64,000 bases of DNA from Torreya grandis (lineage: Eukaryota > Streptophyta > Pinopsida > Cupressales > Taxaceae). The position numbers and the translations under genes are program-made. The stretch spans positions 1,853,501-1,917,500 of the forward strand of contig JARHVA010003168.1 of the NCBI GenBank assembly GCA_037957365.1, written 5' to 3'. The notes under the pieces are model-generated. The model was not told the origin of the DNA and did not search any database. It saw only the letters and a list, made by a program, of their open reading frames with translations. Below are positions 47,640 through 59,699 of this stretch, one piece after another (the stretch's first letter is position 1; the number at the start of each line of letters is the position of its first letter).

Positions 47640-48330
47640 CCCTTATTTTTCTTATGAAAATAAAAATTAAGGATTTACTCTATTCTTTTAGGATCAATAT
47701 AAATTCCACCCTTGGATACAACATGTCTTATAATCTTTCCTTCATGCACTATAAAGATACACTTTTTAGGGTTCAAAGAAACCCAAAACTCCCTAAACCT
47801 ATCAAACACCAATCTCAAGTGTGTTAAATGATCCTTAATATACTTAGAAAACATAATAATATCATTAATATAAATGAGTACCATTTCACTTATAAACCCT
47901 TGGAAAGCCACATCCATTGCCCTTTAGAAAGTATCCCTAGCATTAGATAATCCAAAAATCATTTTATTATATGCATAGGTACCCCACTTAGTTGTGAAGG
48001 TAGTATTTTATTAATATTTATCCTTGATAAATATCTAATTATGCCCTGAGTATCCACCAAATAGGGAAAACCTTTTTGAACTTGAAACTCTTTATAAAAT
48101 CTAATGCATGGATGAAAGAGGGCAGTGATCTCTCAATGACACCCTGTTGAGATCTTTGAAATCTATGCACAACCTTATCTACCCATTATTTTTACTCATA
48201 GGTATAAGATTTTCCACCCATGTAGAATTTTTGATGGGAATTATTGTGTTGGATTAAATAAGTTTTGTTATTTTTTTGCTCATACGGATATTAAACTTGG
48301 GGTTGATTGGTCTTTGTTTTTGTCTCATAG
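47640..48330 (-). pseudogene. Gypsy reverse transcriptase of element D (decayed)
   Basis: Motifs on the minus strand: IVPIKHSTWVENLIPM, IRLCIDFKDLNRVSLRDHCP, SLFGGYSGHN, FTTKWGTYAYNKMIFGLSNA, then the 80-residue open piece 47675-47917 with AFQGFISEMVLIYINDIIMFS and FWVSLNPKKCIFIVHEGKI. The catalytic box reads YIND in place of YxDD, the first Asp changed to Asn by one G-to-A transition. It ends GIYIDPKRIE, then a stop. Several TAA/TAG codons stand for Gln or Trp. The same family as the RT of B: both share SLNPKK and VHE segments. Confidence 0.87.
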
Positions 48331-48929
48331 GTTTGGCATTTTCTTCTATATATATGGTATGTTGTTCCAATATAGAATAAAACCCCTTTAATTCATGATA
48401 TTAACATGCAAAAACATCCATAAAATATTTTCACAGTGATATGAAGGATTCTCTTTCATCCTTATTATTCACTTTTCCTAACTTGAGTAGTTTATCTTCA
48501 AATATGGTAAATAGTTCATAATGTTATTTTTAGTGGAGATGATTACCTTATATTTTATCAATTTATAATCCTCATTAAATATAATATATAAATTTACCAA
48601 GCCATTAGGTAACTTATTTGACTTAAATTAGATAATTTGGTCCTCATATTGACATTGTAACTTATCATGTTTCTTTGAGCTGAATTCTACCTCATGTTAT
48701 AGGAAATAGGAAGTTTGTTTATAACTATCAAATAATTTCTAATATACCTCATTATCAAGGAATAAATTCATACATTCCATTTTAATTTTTGATTTTTTGT
48801 TAGTGTCCTTGAGCCCATCAACTATGTCATACTATGCTCCAATAATAGTTTATTAGTCTACATGTTGATTTGCTCCTTTAGGATTGGAGTGAATATCAAA
48901 AGCATGGAAGTCATCCATAAGGTAACAAA

Positions 48930-49215
48930 CCATATGTTTTTATTCCTTAAAGAGTATACCATTAATTTAACTCAAACCTCTTACTTATTTTACTACTAGT
49001 TCATTATCTTCCTTCACTTACGGAGGTCTAATCCCTCTATTCCTTGCCCATTATAGACCAGGATTGAGGGCCTCATAATATACAATATTAGAGGTACAAC
49101 TAAATTAGAATATTAGATAATAATATTAAATTTTATTAAGAGGATAAAAAATAATAACACCTTCCCCACTCTCATTCTTTGATCTAGACCCATCAAAGAA
49201 CAAATTCTAAACTCC
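48930..49215 (-). pseudogene. Additional RNase H (aRNH) of element D, upstream of RT
   Basis: Minus-strand reading: FFDGSRSKNESGEGVIIFYP at about 49155-49215, then NIVYYEALNPGL and WARNRGI, then EDNELVVK and VRGLS. The first two catalytic acids are kept (Asp of FDGS, Glu of YEAL). The third motif reads EDNEL where B has GDSEL. It lies between protease and RT exactly as in B, so the arrangement is a property of the lineage and not a single rearrangement. Between it and RT are about 600 bases of decayed linker. Confidence 0.8.
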
Positions 49216-49437
49216 TTCATGATCTTGTGTTGTGCTAGTGAGACTTAGTGTTATGGCACCTTCTTTATGCATATAATAAAAACTTAAACCTAATTATTCA
49301 ATGGTTTAATAAGGATCATAAGAATGATTGATAGCTACCCATTCATCGAGGAGTAAGTCTAGTATAACTTTAATTGGTGCAAAAGGTTCTTGATCATTTA
49401 AGTGTTCATCCTCATCTGAGATAGTGCAATTAACATT

Positions 49438-49880
49438 TCATAACCTGGGCATGTAAGGTTGTAAATAAAATATAGATATAGGCTCATACATTATGGTGAC
49501 CTTTGTCCCATAATTGGTTCTAAAAATCATGTAGGACCAATCAAAATAAATATACTCCCCTTTTTTGGTAGTGAAATCCCTAGATAGGCATAAATTAAAG
49601 AAGGGGGGAAGATCAACTACTAACACATCTTAAGGGATAGTAAAATTAGGAAAAGCAACCAGAATGACCTTAAGATACCTAATAAAAAGTATGGTCTTAG
49701 TAGGAAGCCCATCTAACTATAAAAATCCCTTCTCATGAGGCTTATATTAAAGTCCTAATTTATCAGCTATGGATTTTGGAATGAAAGAGGTACGAGCCCC
49801 ACTATCAATTATGCAATTATGTACAAGACAATCACCTATGATAATTGAATTATAGAAGGGGTGGATTAACTACATTTAGC
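49438..49880 (-). pseudogene. Aspartic protease of element D (decayed)
   Basis: Minus strand: NSIIIGDCLVHNCIIDSGAR with Asp-Ser-Gly intact (about 49797-49811), then FIPKSIADKLGL and LDGLPTKTI. The piece 49438-49626 adds VVDLPPFFNLCLSRDF and FRTNYGTKVTIMYEPISIFY, matching B and C at the same places. Two stops replace Gln codons in the middle. Confidence 0.82.
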
Positions 49881-49899
49881 TTTTGAGGATTAATAGGTT

Positions 49900-51860
49900 G
49901 AATAGAATTTATAAGAGCAACACTTACCTCCTTTACTTGTTTGTCTAAAACATGAAGCTTGGAGAGCTCTTCTTGTAGGAGCTCCTTTTATCCCAAAATA
50001 ATAAATATATCCCATGTATAAATAGAGACAGGGGCCTTATTCATGTAATCAACAATTCTAAGAGGGTGATTAGGTGTCTTGGGATGTAGATAAGGATCAC
50101 AAAATACTACCTGAAGCTTATGTAAATTATGGCATGAAAAGACTTTTCTAATTATGCCCCTTACCATCTTGTACTTGTTGAGTTGATGGTGACTTTTGAG
50201 GTGCATCTTGAATGGTAGTATTTTGAGGTGGTTGGGAAGGTAAAGTGGATACTTTTTCAAAACCTGAAACATCACCAACTACCCTTATTTTGGATCTTGT
50301 GTGAGTTAAAACTAAGTTATCCACATTAGGTATATTATGACCCTGATTAGCTACCACTTGATTAAAGGGATTTTCACCTTCTTGAAAATTGGCAAAGGTA
50401 GTTTTAGAAGATGTTTTTATTCCACTTGCTCCTTGTTGAGTTGTTACCTTAGCTTGAGTGAAATAAGGAATGTTTCCATGTCATAGAGAATCTTATTTGT
50501 GTTATGAAGGTAGTTTATTATCATGTGGTGGAAGAATATGACCTTGTTTCATGAAATAATGTTGACTCATCTCACCACCTGGAGCCATTACCATATTATT
50601 TGACTGTTCCCACTGACTAGACCATTGACTTTATTAGTCCTAATTGTTAAGAGTTTTAACTAAATCTTGAGAACTACTAGTATCATTGGGATTATAAGCA
50701 TTATATGGTCTTTCTTGTGTAAAATTCCCTTAAACTTGTGGATTTGTTTGATAAGGAGGCTTGTTATATGGATATGATTGGTTAGGGGCTTGTTAATTCC
50801 TATGAGGTAGAAGTTGTTACATTTCCAAAGTCACTATCTTTTTATTTTGGGCCTTAAGCACACTCTCTATCTTACCCAATCTATACACTTGGTTACCATT
50901 TATTTGATCAAGATTAGTTGGGGATGGTAATGGAGCAATAGTAGGCATAGGAGGTGGATCTCTATAAATAAAGGCATGGGTGGTCTAGGAGAGAGTTTGA
51001 ATACTTAGATTAGGCAATTCTCAGCCCTTATGGCTACTTCATAGGCCTCTAGAAAGGTACTTCCACTCATTGATTGTATCATAACCTCCACATCTAAATT
51101 TAAATATTTCAAATAATACAAGAATTCATAGTTAGGTGTGGGTTTGATAACTATAGGGATCCTATCCTAGGTTTTTGAAATTTATAGTTAAAGTCTACCA
51201 TGAACTCCTAGGGGTTCCTCTTGATTATAGTAAGTTGTTCTACTAAAGAAATATTATCACTCTTGTCTTGAAATTTTTACATAAGAGTTATCCAAACTCA
51301 TCCTAGGTGTTAATGGATGAAGGTGTTAAACCCCTATACCATTGTAGTGCCATACCTTTAAAACAAGTTACCAACAATCTAATAGCCACATTCTCCTAGG
51401 TTACATTATGAACTAATCATAGATTGGCTATGTCTACAATATGATCAATAGGGGTAGTTGAGTTCTCATGTGAAATATGGAAGGATTTTTAAGGCAAAAA
51501 TAGGTATGTCATAAACTTGATTTAGGTTTTAGGGGATGCCACCATTAAAAGGCACAAAATCTTGTCTCTTAGGAATATATATTTTAAGTGTGGGATTTAT
51601 AACAATATTTATTTGGAAAATATTTATTGGGACAAAAGTAGTTTTTTGGGAAAAATTAGGATAATTAGGAGGTGAAGGATTTGGATTAGAATTAGAATAT
51701 TTATTTTTATTAACTACATCCAAAGACAACTCAAAACATTATGTCTCCTTACCTTTTAAGGAAGATCTTGTAATCAGTCTTAACTTGAAATTTCTATAAA
51801 TCTACCTCTCAAACCTTTGAATGTTGTTGATTTACTAAAATTTTAAAATATATGCTCTAA
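49900..51860 (-). pseudogene. gag of element D (decayed)
   Basis: Near 51170-51300 the minus strand encodes FQDKSDNISLVEQLTIIKRN and later FMVDFNYKFQKP, the gag core also seen in B. The C-terminal part is Gln/Pro/Ser-rich (50148-50357, with VSGFEKVSTLPSQPPQN). The stretch 51529-51729, near the N-terminus, is Asn/Pro-rich and contains FVPFNGGIP. More than twenty stops. No zinc knuckle was found, as in B but unlike C. Confidence 0.7.
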
Positions 51861-51878
51861 ATCCCTTGAATAATCAAT

Positions 51879-51894
51879 CCCGTTGGGTGTACCA
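51879..51894 (-). other. Primer-binding site of element D (tRNA not identified)
   Basis: Minus strand TGGTACACCCAACGGG, following GTT after the LTR end GCTAATA. It pairs with the B site (7955-7970) at every position apart from transitions. The tRNA end it implies (CCCGTTGGGTGTACCA) could not be matched to a standard plant tRNA. Confidence 0.65.
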
Positions 51895-51898
51895 AAAC

Positions 51899-54800
51899 TA
51901 TTAGCAACCCAAATTACACGTTGTGAAGTAGATTGTTCATTACTCTTTCAAACTTGGACTAACATTTGATTAGTTTATAGGTTATGGGCTACCTATAACT
52001 AGAGAAAAAATATAGATTATGAGGGTAGATATTATGATGTATTAAATTTGGATCCTTTTCCTAAATCCTATTTTTCTTTAGGGATAAAAAGAGTTAGAAA
52101 GACAACTTAACATGAAAACCTATACTAGTGATGGTGATGGACCAAATTTTTAATGATTCTATCTTAAACTAGTCCTTGAGCACACTTGTGAATCAAATAG
52201 AGATATTTTATCAACTAGACCTTATTAACATATTCCTTAGATTAAGGTTAGATAAAATGTCTACAACTTTAAGGTAAAATAATGGAGGTCTATATAAGAC
52301 ACTACAAACTAACTCACTCTTCAACATAGATTCTATCTCTTAACACTTCTCTACAACATAGCATTATGTGAAGGAGAGGAACTAAAATAGAAGATGAATC
52401 TCATAATTTTTTTCAAGTCAGTAATCAAAATACACACTAACAATAATGAAAAAGTCTACAACAATCTTTTCTTATTAACTCAAGGTGAAATTTATAATTT
52501 TAGTAGAGTTTTATTATACCAGCCTAAGGGATGCTTAATTAGGCCTTTATAACTAAATATAAATCAAGAGGGAAAGAGGGAGAGTTTCATAATAATCCTT
52601 GAAGAAGTCAAGAGATAAGTCAAGAGACCATAACTACCATACATGATAGTTCCAACATCTCTCTATGCATTGAAGTGCTTTCAAAGGGTATTTAAGATGG
52701 TTAAATCTTATTTTTAGTAACTTTGACCCATGAAAAGTATATTAAAATCATATATATTTAATTCCTTATCCTTTATCTATTACAAAAATTTAATATTCAT
52801 AACAACCATTTTCAATAAATCATTGATTAACTACCTCTCTTTATGGGTACCATATCCATATAACCACCAAGAAACCTTCATGAATGCTCATAATTATGTA
52901 ATTTTATTTATTCAAGGGGTAATAATGAATGTATATAGATATAGAATTAATTAAAAAAATAGTATTTATACACCCAAGATCTCCTTCATCTACAACTTAG
53001 TCTTATTTGATTAATTAGTCCATTTTGACAAGGTCTTATAGACTGGTGAATTTAAATAGAGTTATAGAGATACTTCCATTCATTTTTTTAATCTTATAAT
53101 AACTTCAATAAGTGAAAAATGTCTGAAAATTCTTATTCTAATGATTAACATCTTCTTAAACTTCCTTTTACCTCTCTTTTTGTATTTTTACCCAAAAACC
53201 CATATTTTCTAATATGTTTGTACACCATCCATACAAAAAAGTGCCATGGTCATGATACTATATGAGTGTACTAGATTATATAAGTGAAAATTATGTTATT
53301 TAAATTTTTTTTGATGCCTTCTCCATTAATTCTTCTTAATTGGGTCTTCACTAGGGTTTTAGAGATGTTTAAAAGTGCTCAAGATGCTTAATAATGATTC
53401 ATAAATTTCATGCATTAAATCTATAAACCTATGTTGAAAAAAAGTATTAGACTAAGGACTATACCTATACTAAAGTTCCTAGCCTCCCATGAAAAATTTC
53501 AATACCATGGTGAGCATGTGAAGTCACTTCTCGAGGAAGAAACAAACTAGTAGTTTTTTGTGTCTTAATGCCTAAATGACCAAACATATAAACTTTCTTG
53601 TATCTAAAATATGACATATACCCATATAAATACCTAATGATGTTGTTCATAAAGATTAGAGGTGCCCTCATGACCTCATTTTTATTTTTACTACCCCTTC
53701 TAGATGACATTATCTAATGAAGCCATTAGACAAATATATTTATATGTAGGGTTTTTTAGAATTTTGACCTCAGTATCAGTTTAAAATCTCATACTCATTT
53801 TTTATAACATGAATAACACATTATAAGTCCATTGAAGTTATGTAATTGGCTTGATAAAGCCATTCATACTCTATTTATATACATATAGTCTCTTGTTTAA
53901 GGACCTAAACCTATCTACCTATACAAATTATCATAAATACCCATAAAAATGGTTATTGAAAGGTTTTTTATGGAGTTTAAGACCAATTATTCCTTATATA
54001 GCTCATTAAATATGAAAACTCCAATCATTTCCTTATTTATAGGCTCAAATCATCCTTCTCAGTCATAGTCCATATAGTGTGACTCTTTTATATGCCAACC
54101 AATAGGTCATTATGATGGTCAAAAGAGTTATGAATACCATAAATATCATTTCATGGCTCAAATACTTTGTTATAGTTCACCTTAAGTTATGTTTCCTTCA
54201 TCAAGTGTCTTTCAAGGTTTTGTAAGGGTTTTAGGGGTGTAAAATAGTTAGCAATGATTCAAAGAATACAAAACCTTAAATAAAAACCTATTATCATGGA
54301 TTTCAATTATATTTTCCCCTTAAACTTCTTTGACTGGCTTGAGTTCCCATGCATAATATGCATCAAGATATGCACGTAGTGAAAACGTTCTTTGACTACC
54401 TTCTAGACTGTGCAAGTAACAAGAAGGTGTAAGAGCCAAACTAATAACTTTTTTGTATTCCCCTAACTCCAACACTTCCATAATGAATTTATTTAGGTAT
54501 CCAAACCATTATTATAACCATAATGTGAAAATAAATCTAGGATCTATCTCAACATGTATGAAGGGTCTCTTAGGAAGTTTAGGGTTTGTCTACATTTGCT
54601 ATCCCTCAAGGGCATAATGACCTAAAATTTTGAATTTGGTCAATCCAAAAAGTTTTCAAGGATTTACCATTATATTTTCTTGATTTAAAACATAAAAATT
54701 AATCCCAAATATAGTTATCTTACCTATAGATCCTCAAATAGTCATTCTAGCTCTATTAGTGACTATTAATAGATTGAGGTATGTTTGGGATAAAAAATGG

Positions 54801-57800
54801 ATGTTTCCACTAGTTGTGTGATATTTATGATAGAATGGAAAGTTCAAAATGTTAAATAATTCCATTTTTACTAAATTTGAGAGATTAACTCCACCTATAG
54901 ATGCTTCAAAACCATAAATGCCTCAAAACTGGTTTTATACACTAACTATGACTATAGTTATCTTGGTTTTCAACTATCCAAGATATATTATAACCTTTTA
55001 ATATTTGTAAAAATGTGTGTGAGTGTTTTAGGGGTGTTAAACCATTGGTTACATCATCATAATTTAATTTTATTACCTCATCATACCATAGTCCTTATCT
55101 TCCCTCAGACTTAAACAAGAAACCTTAGAAGACAAGCATACTACAATTTTTTTGACTATGTTTTCATGTTCTAGGACAATTCACATGATTATTAAACTTT
55201 TTATAGTATTTTGAATATTATTTAAATATTTTATAGGTATTAACCACTTCCTAATGTTCATGCCAACACTATTAACCTACTATCTTACTCACCATGCACA
55301 AAATTGGACCTGTAGGTGTCCTTGGAAAATTTGACTATTGCATATTTAGGATCATAACACCTTAACTATCTCTACCTTGATGGATTTTAAAATATTAAAA
55401 CATCTCTTAATGTTTCATTCCTGATAAATTCAAACTTCACTCTTATATCAAGAATGAGTTTGCCCACTTGTTTACATAACTCCATTAATCTAGTCATAGC
55501 TTCACCTTTTATCTCATTAGGGTCTAAGACCTTAAAATTATATCATTGATCTTGTCATAGTCTTGAATTATATTAATCATTGAATTTTCTCATACAATAA
55601 CAACCTTTATCTTCCATTTGAAACAAACTTGTTAAACTTTCCAAAATGCCTAGAAGTGGAAGTGAGGGTATTGACTGTAAGTCCATATTCATGACTGACT
55701 TTAGATAATGTCTCCTTGGATCACCATATGGACATTTTTTAATTTTATCACAATAAAAAACCATGTTTAATATCCTTACCAAACCTCATACACAAAACCT
55801 TCATGGAAGAGGTAGCCTGACTATGTCCTAGTGTGATTATAGTTGATGATTAATAGTGTTGCTTATACATACTGGGACATAGTGACACCTTGAGAAGGTC
55901 AGTAACATGGTTTATAAACCTCTCATTCATTTATTCCAACTTAGGAGATATTTCAAGAAATTTCATTTAAATTTGATATCCTCTATCTTATTCTATACAC
56001 CACATTATGAAGAATATTCTTGACTATATTTTCCTTAATTATAGGTGGTGATTGACACCTTTAAGTAGTGTTTGTGGATACATAACTTAATTAATAACCA
56101 TGATGATTCCTAACACCCTTGGTTTGTATATAATAGTGTATCCATGAGGTTATTATGGATGGGTAGTAGTGATATGATGATATAGGCTATATGGAAGGAT
56201 GAAGATAGAATGATAAGTTTACAACAATGGTGACTGACAGTATGAAAATCTATGATATGAAATGAAACATAAGGAGTGAAATGAAACATTAATCCAACAT
56301 ATAGATAGTTTTTAAGGATCCTAGGTGAGACTCTAACATATGCATCAATAGGATATATCATTTTGGAGACTATTTATGAAGCATAGATAGTGAAAAATGA
56401 AACCTAAGATTCTACAAAATAGCTTAACATATGCACAAATACCTTAACATATGATAAACTGAGATTGTAAGGGTTTTGATGGTATATTTTTGGTTCCTAA
56501 TCCATGATACCTTAAGTAAACATTGATACACCTTCAATAAAGAGACTTGATCATGAATATAACCTTGGCAACTTGAAACACCCATTAACCCATACATTTT
56601 CGTTCAAACTACCTATAGACTGCATATTTTTTAGTAGATGTGTTCTTTAACTCTATGCACTCAATAATCCATATAAAACTATTAGGGAATCCATGAAAGG
56701 TCTCTTTAAGACATGAAAATCTAGGAAAAAGCACTAGTTTTGTCAAAATAGTGAGCAACTTCATAAAACTATACCACCTTTATTGACTTGTGCATATTTG
56801 AATAGTGAGTAGAACCCTTAAGTTATCACCCTTTGTTAATAAAGTTAAGCATAAAACAACAACCGGTACCCATGAATGGAAGGTCATAAGGTTTAGTTTC
56901 CTTGTTCAAGAGATTAGATCTAATTTTTCTCTACTGTAAAGATTTAGTACAAACTTGAGGTGCTCTTACTAGCTACCAATGAACTAAACATGGAGAACAC
57001 ACTAGATTTTATCTTTTAAAGCCTTCAAACACTCCAATAACTTCACCATTTTTTTGAAACAAGACCTCCTTTCATCTCTAAGACTCCTCTTGATAAAATC
57101 TATGCTGTATGGATCTGTACTACATCAAAAAACTATTAAAACATGCAAAATCTCTTTTATTTCCTCTTATTTGAGGTTGAAACCACTATTTTAGGGAAAC
57201 ATGAGGATAAATACAGGTCAAAAGGTATCTCAAAGTAAGTAATATCTAAGGAGAGATAAAATGTAGCTACTTTCACATATGGGAGCTCTTTTCTGGCAAA
57301 AAAACCATTTAAGCTTATAAAAGAGACATTTTCAAGGCATGAGCCATTTGAATAAGACATAAAAGGACCATGGGGGTGATTAAAATATGTTAGTGATTCT
57401 TTAAAACCTTATGAGGTCAAAATTTGTCTTTTTAAGACTAAAACCTTCTATTAAACCATATACACATAGCCTCATAAGAAGAAATGCTAAGGAATATCAT
57501 AAAATAATACCATATAGCTTTTTTAAAGGTTTGAATTAAGACTATGTATTTCATCACGTTTTCAAGGTTTAAACACCACATACCTTGCATATACTAAATA
57601 CATCAGAGAATCTCATAGTGAAGTACCAACTACCATCTTCAAATATCATAGCTCATTGGGTCTAGATCATAAGACCAATTCAATCCATTGTCAAAGACAT
57701 CTAAAGATGTTCACACACCATGAGGACACTTAACAGAAGTTTAAACTAATACATGAACATGAAAATACATTGAAACCCATTCCCTTGACTTTAAAGTCAA

Positions 57801-57926
57801 TGAACACCCTTTGAGTTTCCATAATTCCTCAACATACATGACAACTATAAGGTTTTCATAATATACCAAAGATCCCAATACTCAAGTTGATACCTTTATA
57901 GGAATAAGGGTATAAAGTGGTCAATA
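51899..57926 (-). repeat. 5' LTR of element D (6.03 kb)
   Basis: Outer edge at GTGGTCAATA (57917-57926), inner edge TATTAGCAACC at 51899; both match the 3' LTR ends. Uninterrupted, it proves that the 6 kb insert at 37705-43757 is foreign to the other copy. Small open stretches (52730-52954, 53465-53710, 55573-55782, 56110-56361, 57157-57360) have no recognisable product and are not kept in the partner LTR. Confidence 0.87.
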
Positions 57927-57931
57927 TACAC

Positions 57932-58960
57932 TAATAGGTGATACCTTGAAGTGTACCTTTAAGGTATCTCCTAGGAGATACCTTTAAAAAATGTGAAATA
58001 GTGGATTCAAGGTATATCTCCTAAGATATACCTTTAAATTACCCATAAAGGAATTACATGTTAGTATAAGTTTTAATGTTTCACGCTCCCATGATCCAAG
58101 GACCTACTAGGTGTTACTCCCTCAGTGATTTTGTTGATCAATTTTACTTGAAGAATACCTTCAATGAATTTTGGTCTTCTACACTCTGCACTATACATAT
58201 CCCATAACAATTTAGTTTTTTAATATTTTCCTTTAGAAGATTTGTTATGAATATAGTATTTAGGAATTTAGGGTATAAGACTGACACTACATTTGCCAAG
58301 AATTATAATTGTTTAGAACTTAATCTTCGGCTGCTATTATTCAAGAACCAGGTCTCCAATTTTACACTTAGGTTCATCTAGGTCTTTAGAAAGATTTCCT
58401 TGGATGTTTTACTTGATAGGTCCCTCCAACACATTTAGGTCTTCAGTGATTTTTCTTGGTAGAAGAGTTATGTAAATTTTGGTGTCCATAAAAAATGTTC
58501 AATTTTTTTTTGAGATGCTCATAAATAGTGTTATACCCTGAATCCAAACTTTAGACTAACAAAATAATTATTACTCAGCAAACTAAAGTTGAAGAAGTGA
58601 TGAAATTACCCTTAGTAGATGGAAATAATGTGGCACTCCTACTAAACATCAATAGTCTTCTTTAATACCTTCAAGGGTACCTTCAAGGTATCTCATAGGA
58701 GATAACTTTTAAACATATGTAATAATGGATTCAAGATATCTCCTAAGAGATACCTTCAAGTTACCCATGAAATTATTACAAGGTAGCCAAAGTTTTAAGT
58801 TTCCAACAAGGTATTATGGAGAGACATAAAATTTATTAGTTTATAGGCAAGGTTTAAAGTTAGAAGGATTTGCACCTCATATTTTGGTTCTCTCAAATCC
58901 CTAAACATATGACACTTCACATCCCTTCATTAAAATGGGATGATAGAATATTAAATGGTT
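57932..58960 (+). repeat. Leader of E2 with four palindromic motifs
   Basis: A perfect 24-base palindrome at 57961-57984 (half-site AAGGTATCTCCT), with relatives at 58009-58034, 58685-58708 and 58732-58756. The first 730 bases match the leader of E1; 58660-58960 matches 33160-33330, so the leader itself contains an internal duplication. Confidence 0.72.
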
Positions 58961-59699
58961 ATTTGGTCTATTGTATAATGCCCTAAACTTTCATTATTTA
59001 TAGACCTACAATATCTCAACATGTGATGTGATCTCCTCAAATCATTACCATGGAAAATTGAAGCACAATGAAAGGTATAAAACCATAGATTAATGAGGAG
59101 TTAACACTTTTCATCGTCTGGAGGAACTAACCCTGAGTATGTGGTAATCATCATTGATAGCTATCCTAAAGTCAATGACTAAACTTTAGAGTTAACAAAG
59201 GTCTACCATATGGTAAGTAATTAAACACACTAAATATGAATATCATTTTCATAATGTAATGGGAATTTAAACCATCATTTTTTATCTTCATTAATGGTGC
59301 ACAAATAAATTCAAAGTTATAAGCTTATGAATGATATATGCAAAATCTATGCTAAAGGGGAATTCACTTGGATGTTATTCTCAAGAAAACACTACATATT
59401 CAACCTCTCATATATTCATAAGCCCTAATTAATTAGAGGTGTTTGTAAATTCAAACTATTATTTTTGATAGAACTAGACACATACATCTAGTTTAGTAAT
59501 GGTATCAAATTCTAAATAATCTAATATACCTTATCTATACCCTTTCATTGGCATGACTGAGTAAACTATTATAGTGTTCAAGAAAATTGATTTAGATTTC
59601 AAATTACACCATTATTCTACACTATAGTATGAGGTATAATCATTAATGTCATACTCATCTTAGGATAAAATTTCACCATCCTAAAAGTACTACATTGAG
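58961..59699 (+). other. Stretch ahead of the E2 ORF
   Basis: AT-rich, frequent stops. Short coding-like pieces may belong to the N-terminus of the ORF, but none can be aligned with E1. No repeat seen. Confidence 0.3.

Larger units (their letters stand above)
33427..57926 (-). mobile_element. Ty3/gypsy Tat-like retrotransposon D with ~6.0 kb LTRs
   Basis: The 5' LTR (51899-57926) and 3' LTR (33427-37704 plus 43763-45493) are direct repeats of about 6.03 and 6.0 kb. Between them the minus strand encodes gag, protease, additional RNase H, RT, RNase H and integrase in 6.4 kb. The flanks GGCAC (33422-33426) and TACAC (57927-57931) are a possible, decayed 5 bp target duplication. Removing D joins the E2 leader into a sequence resembling its own repeat at 33095. 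A 6.05 kb solo LTR of the same family is inserted in the 3' LTR. All frames are badly broken. Confidence 0.85.
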
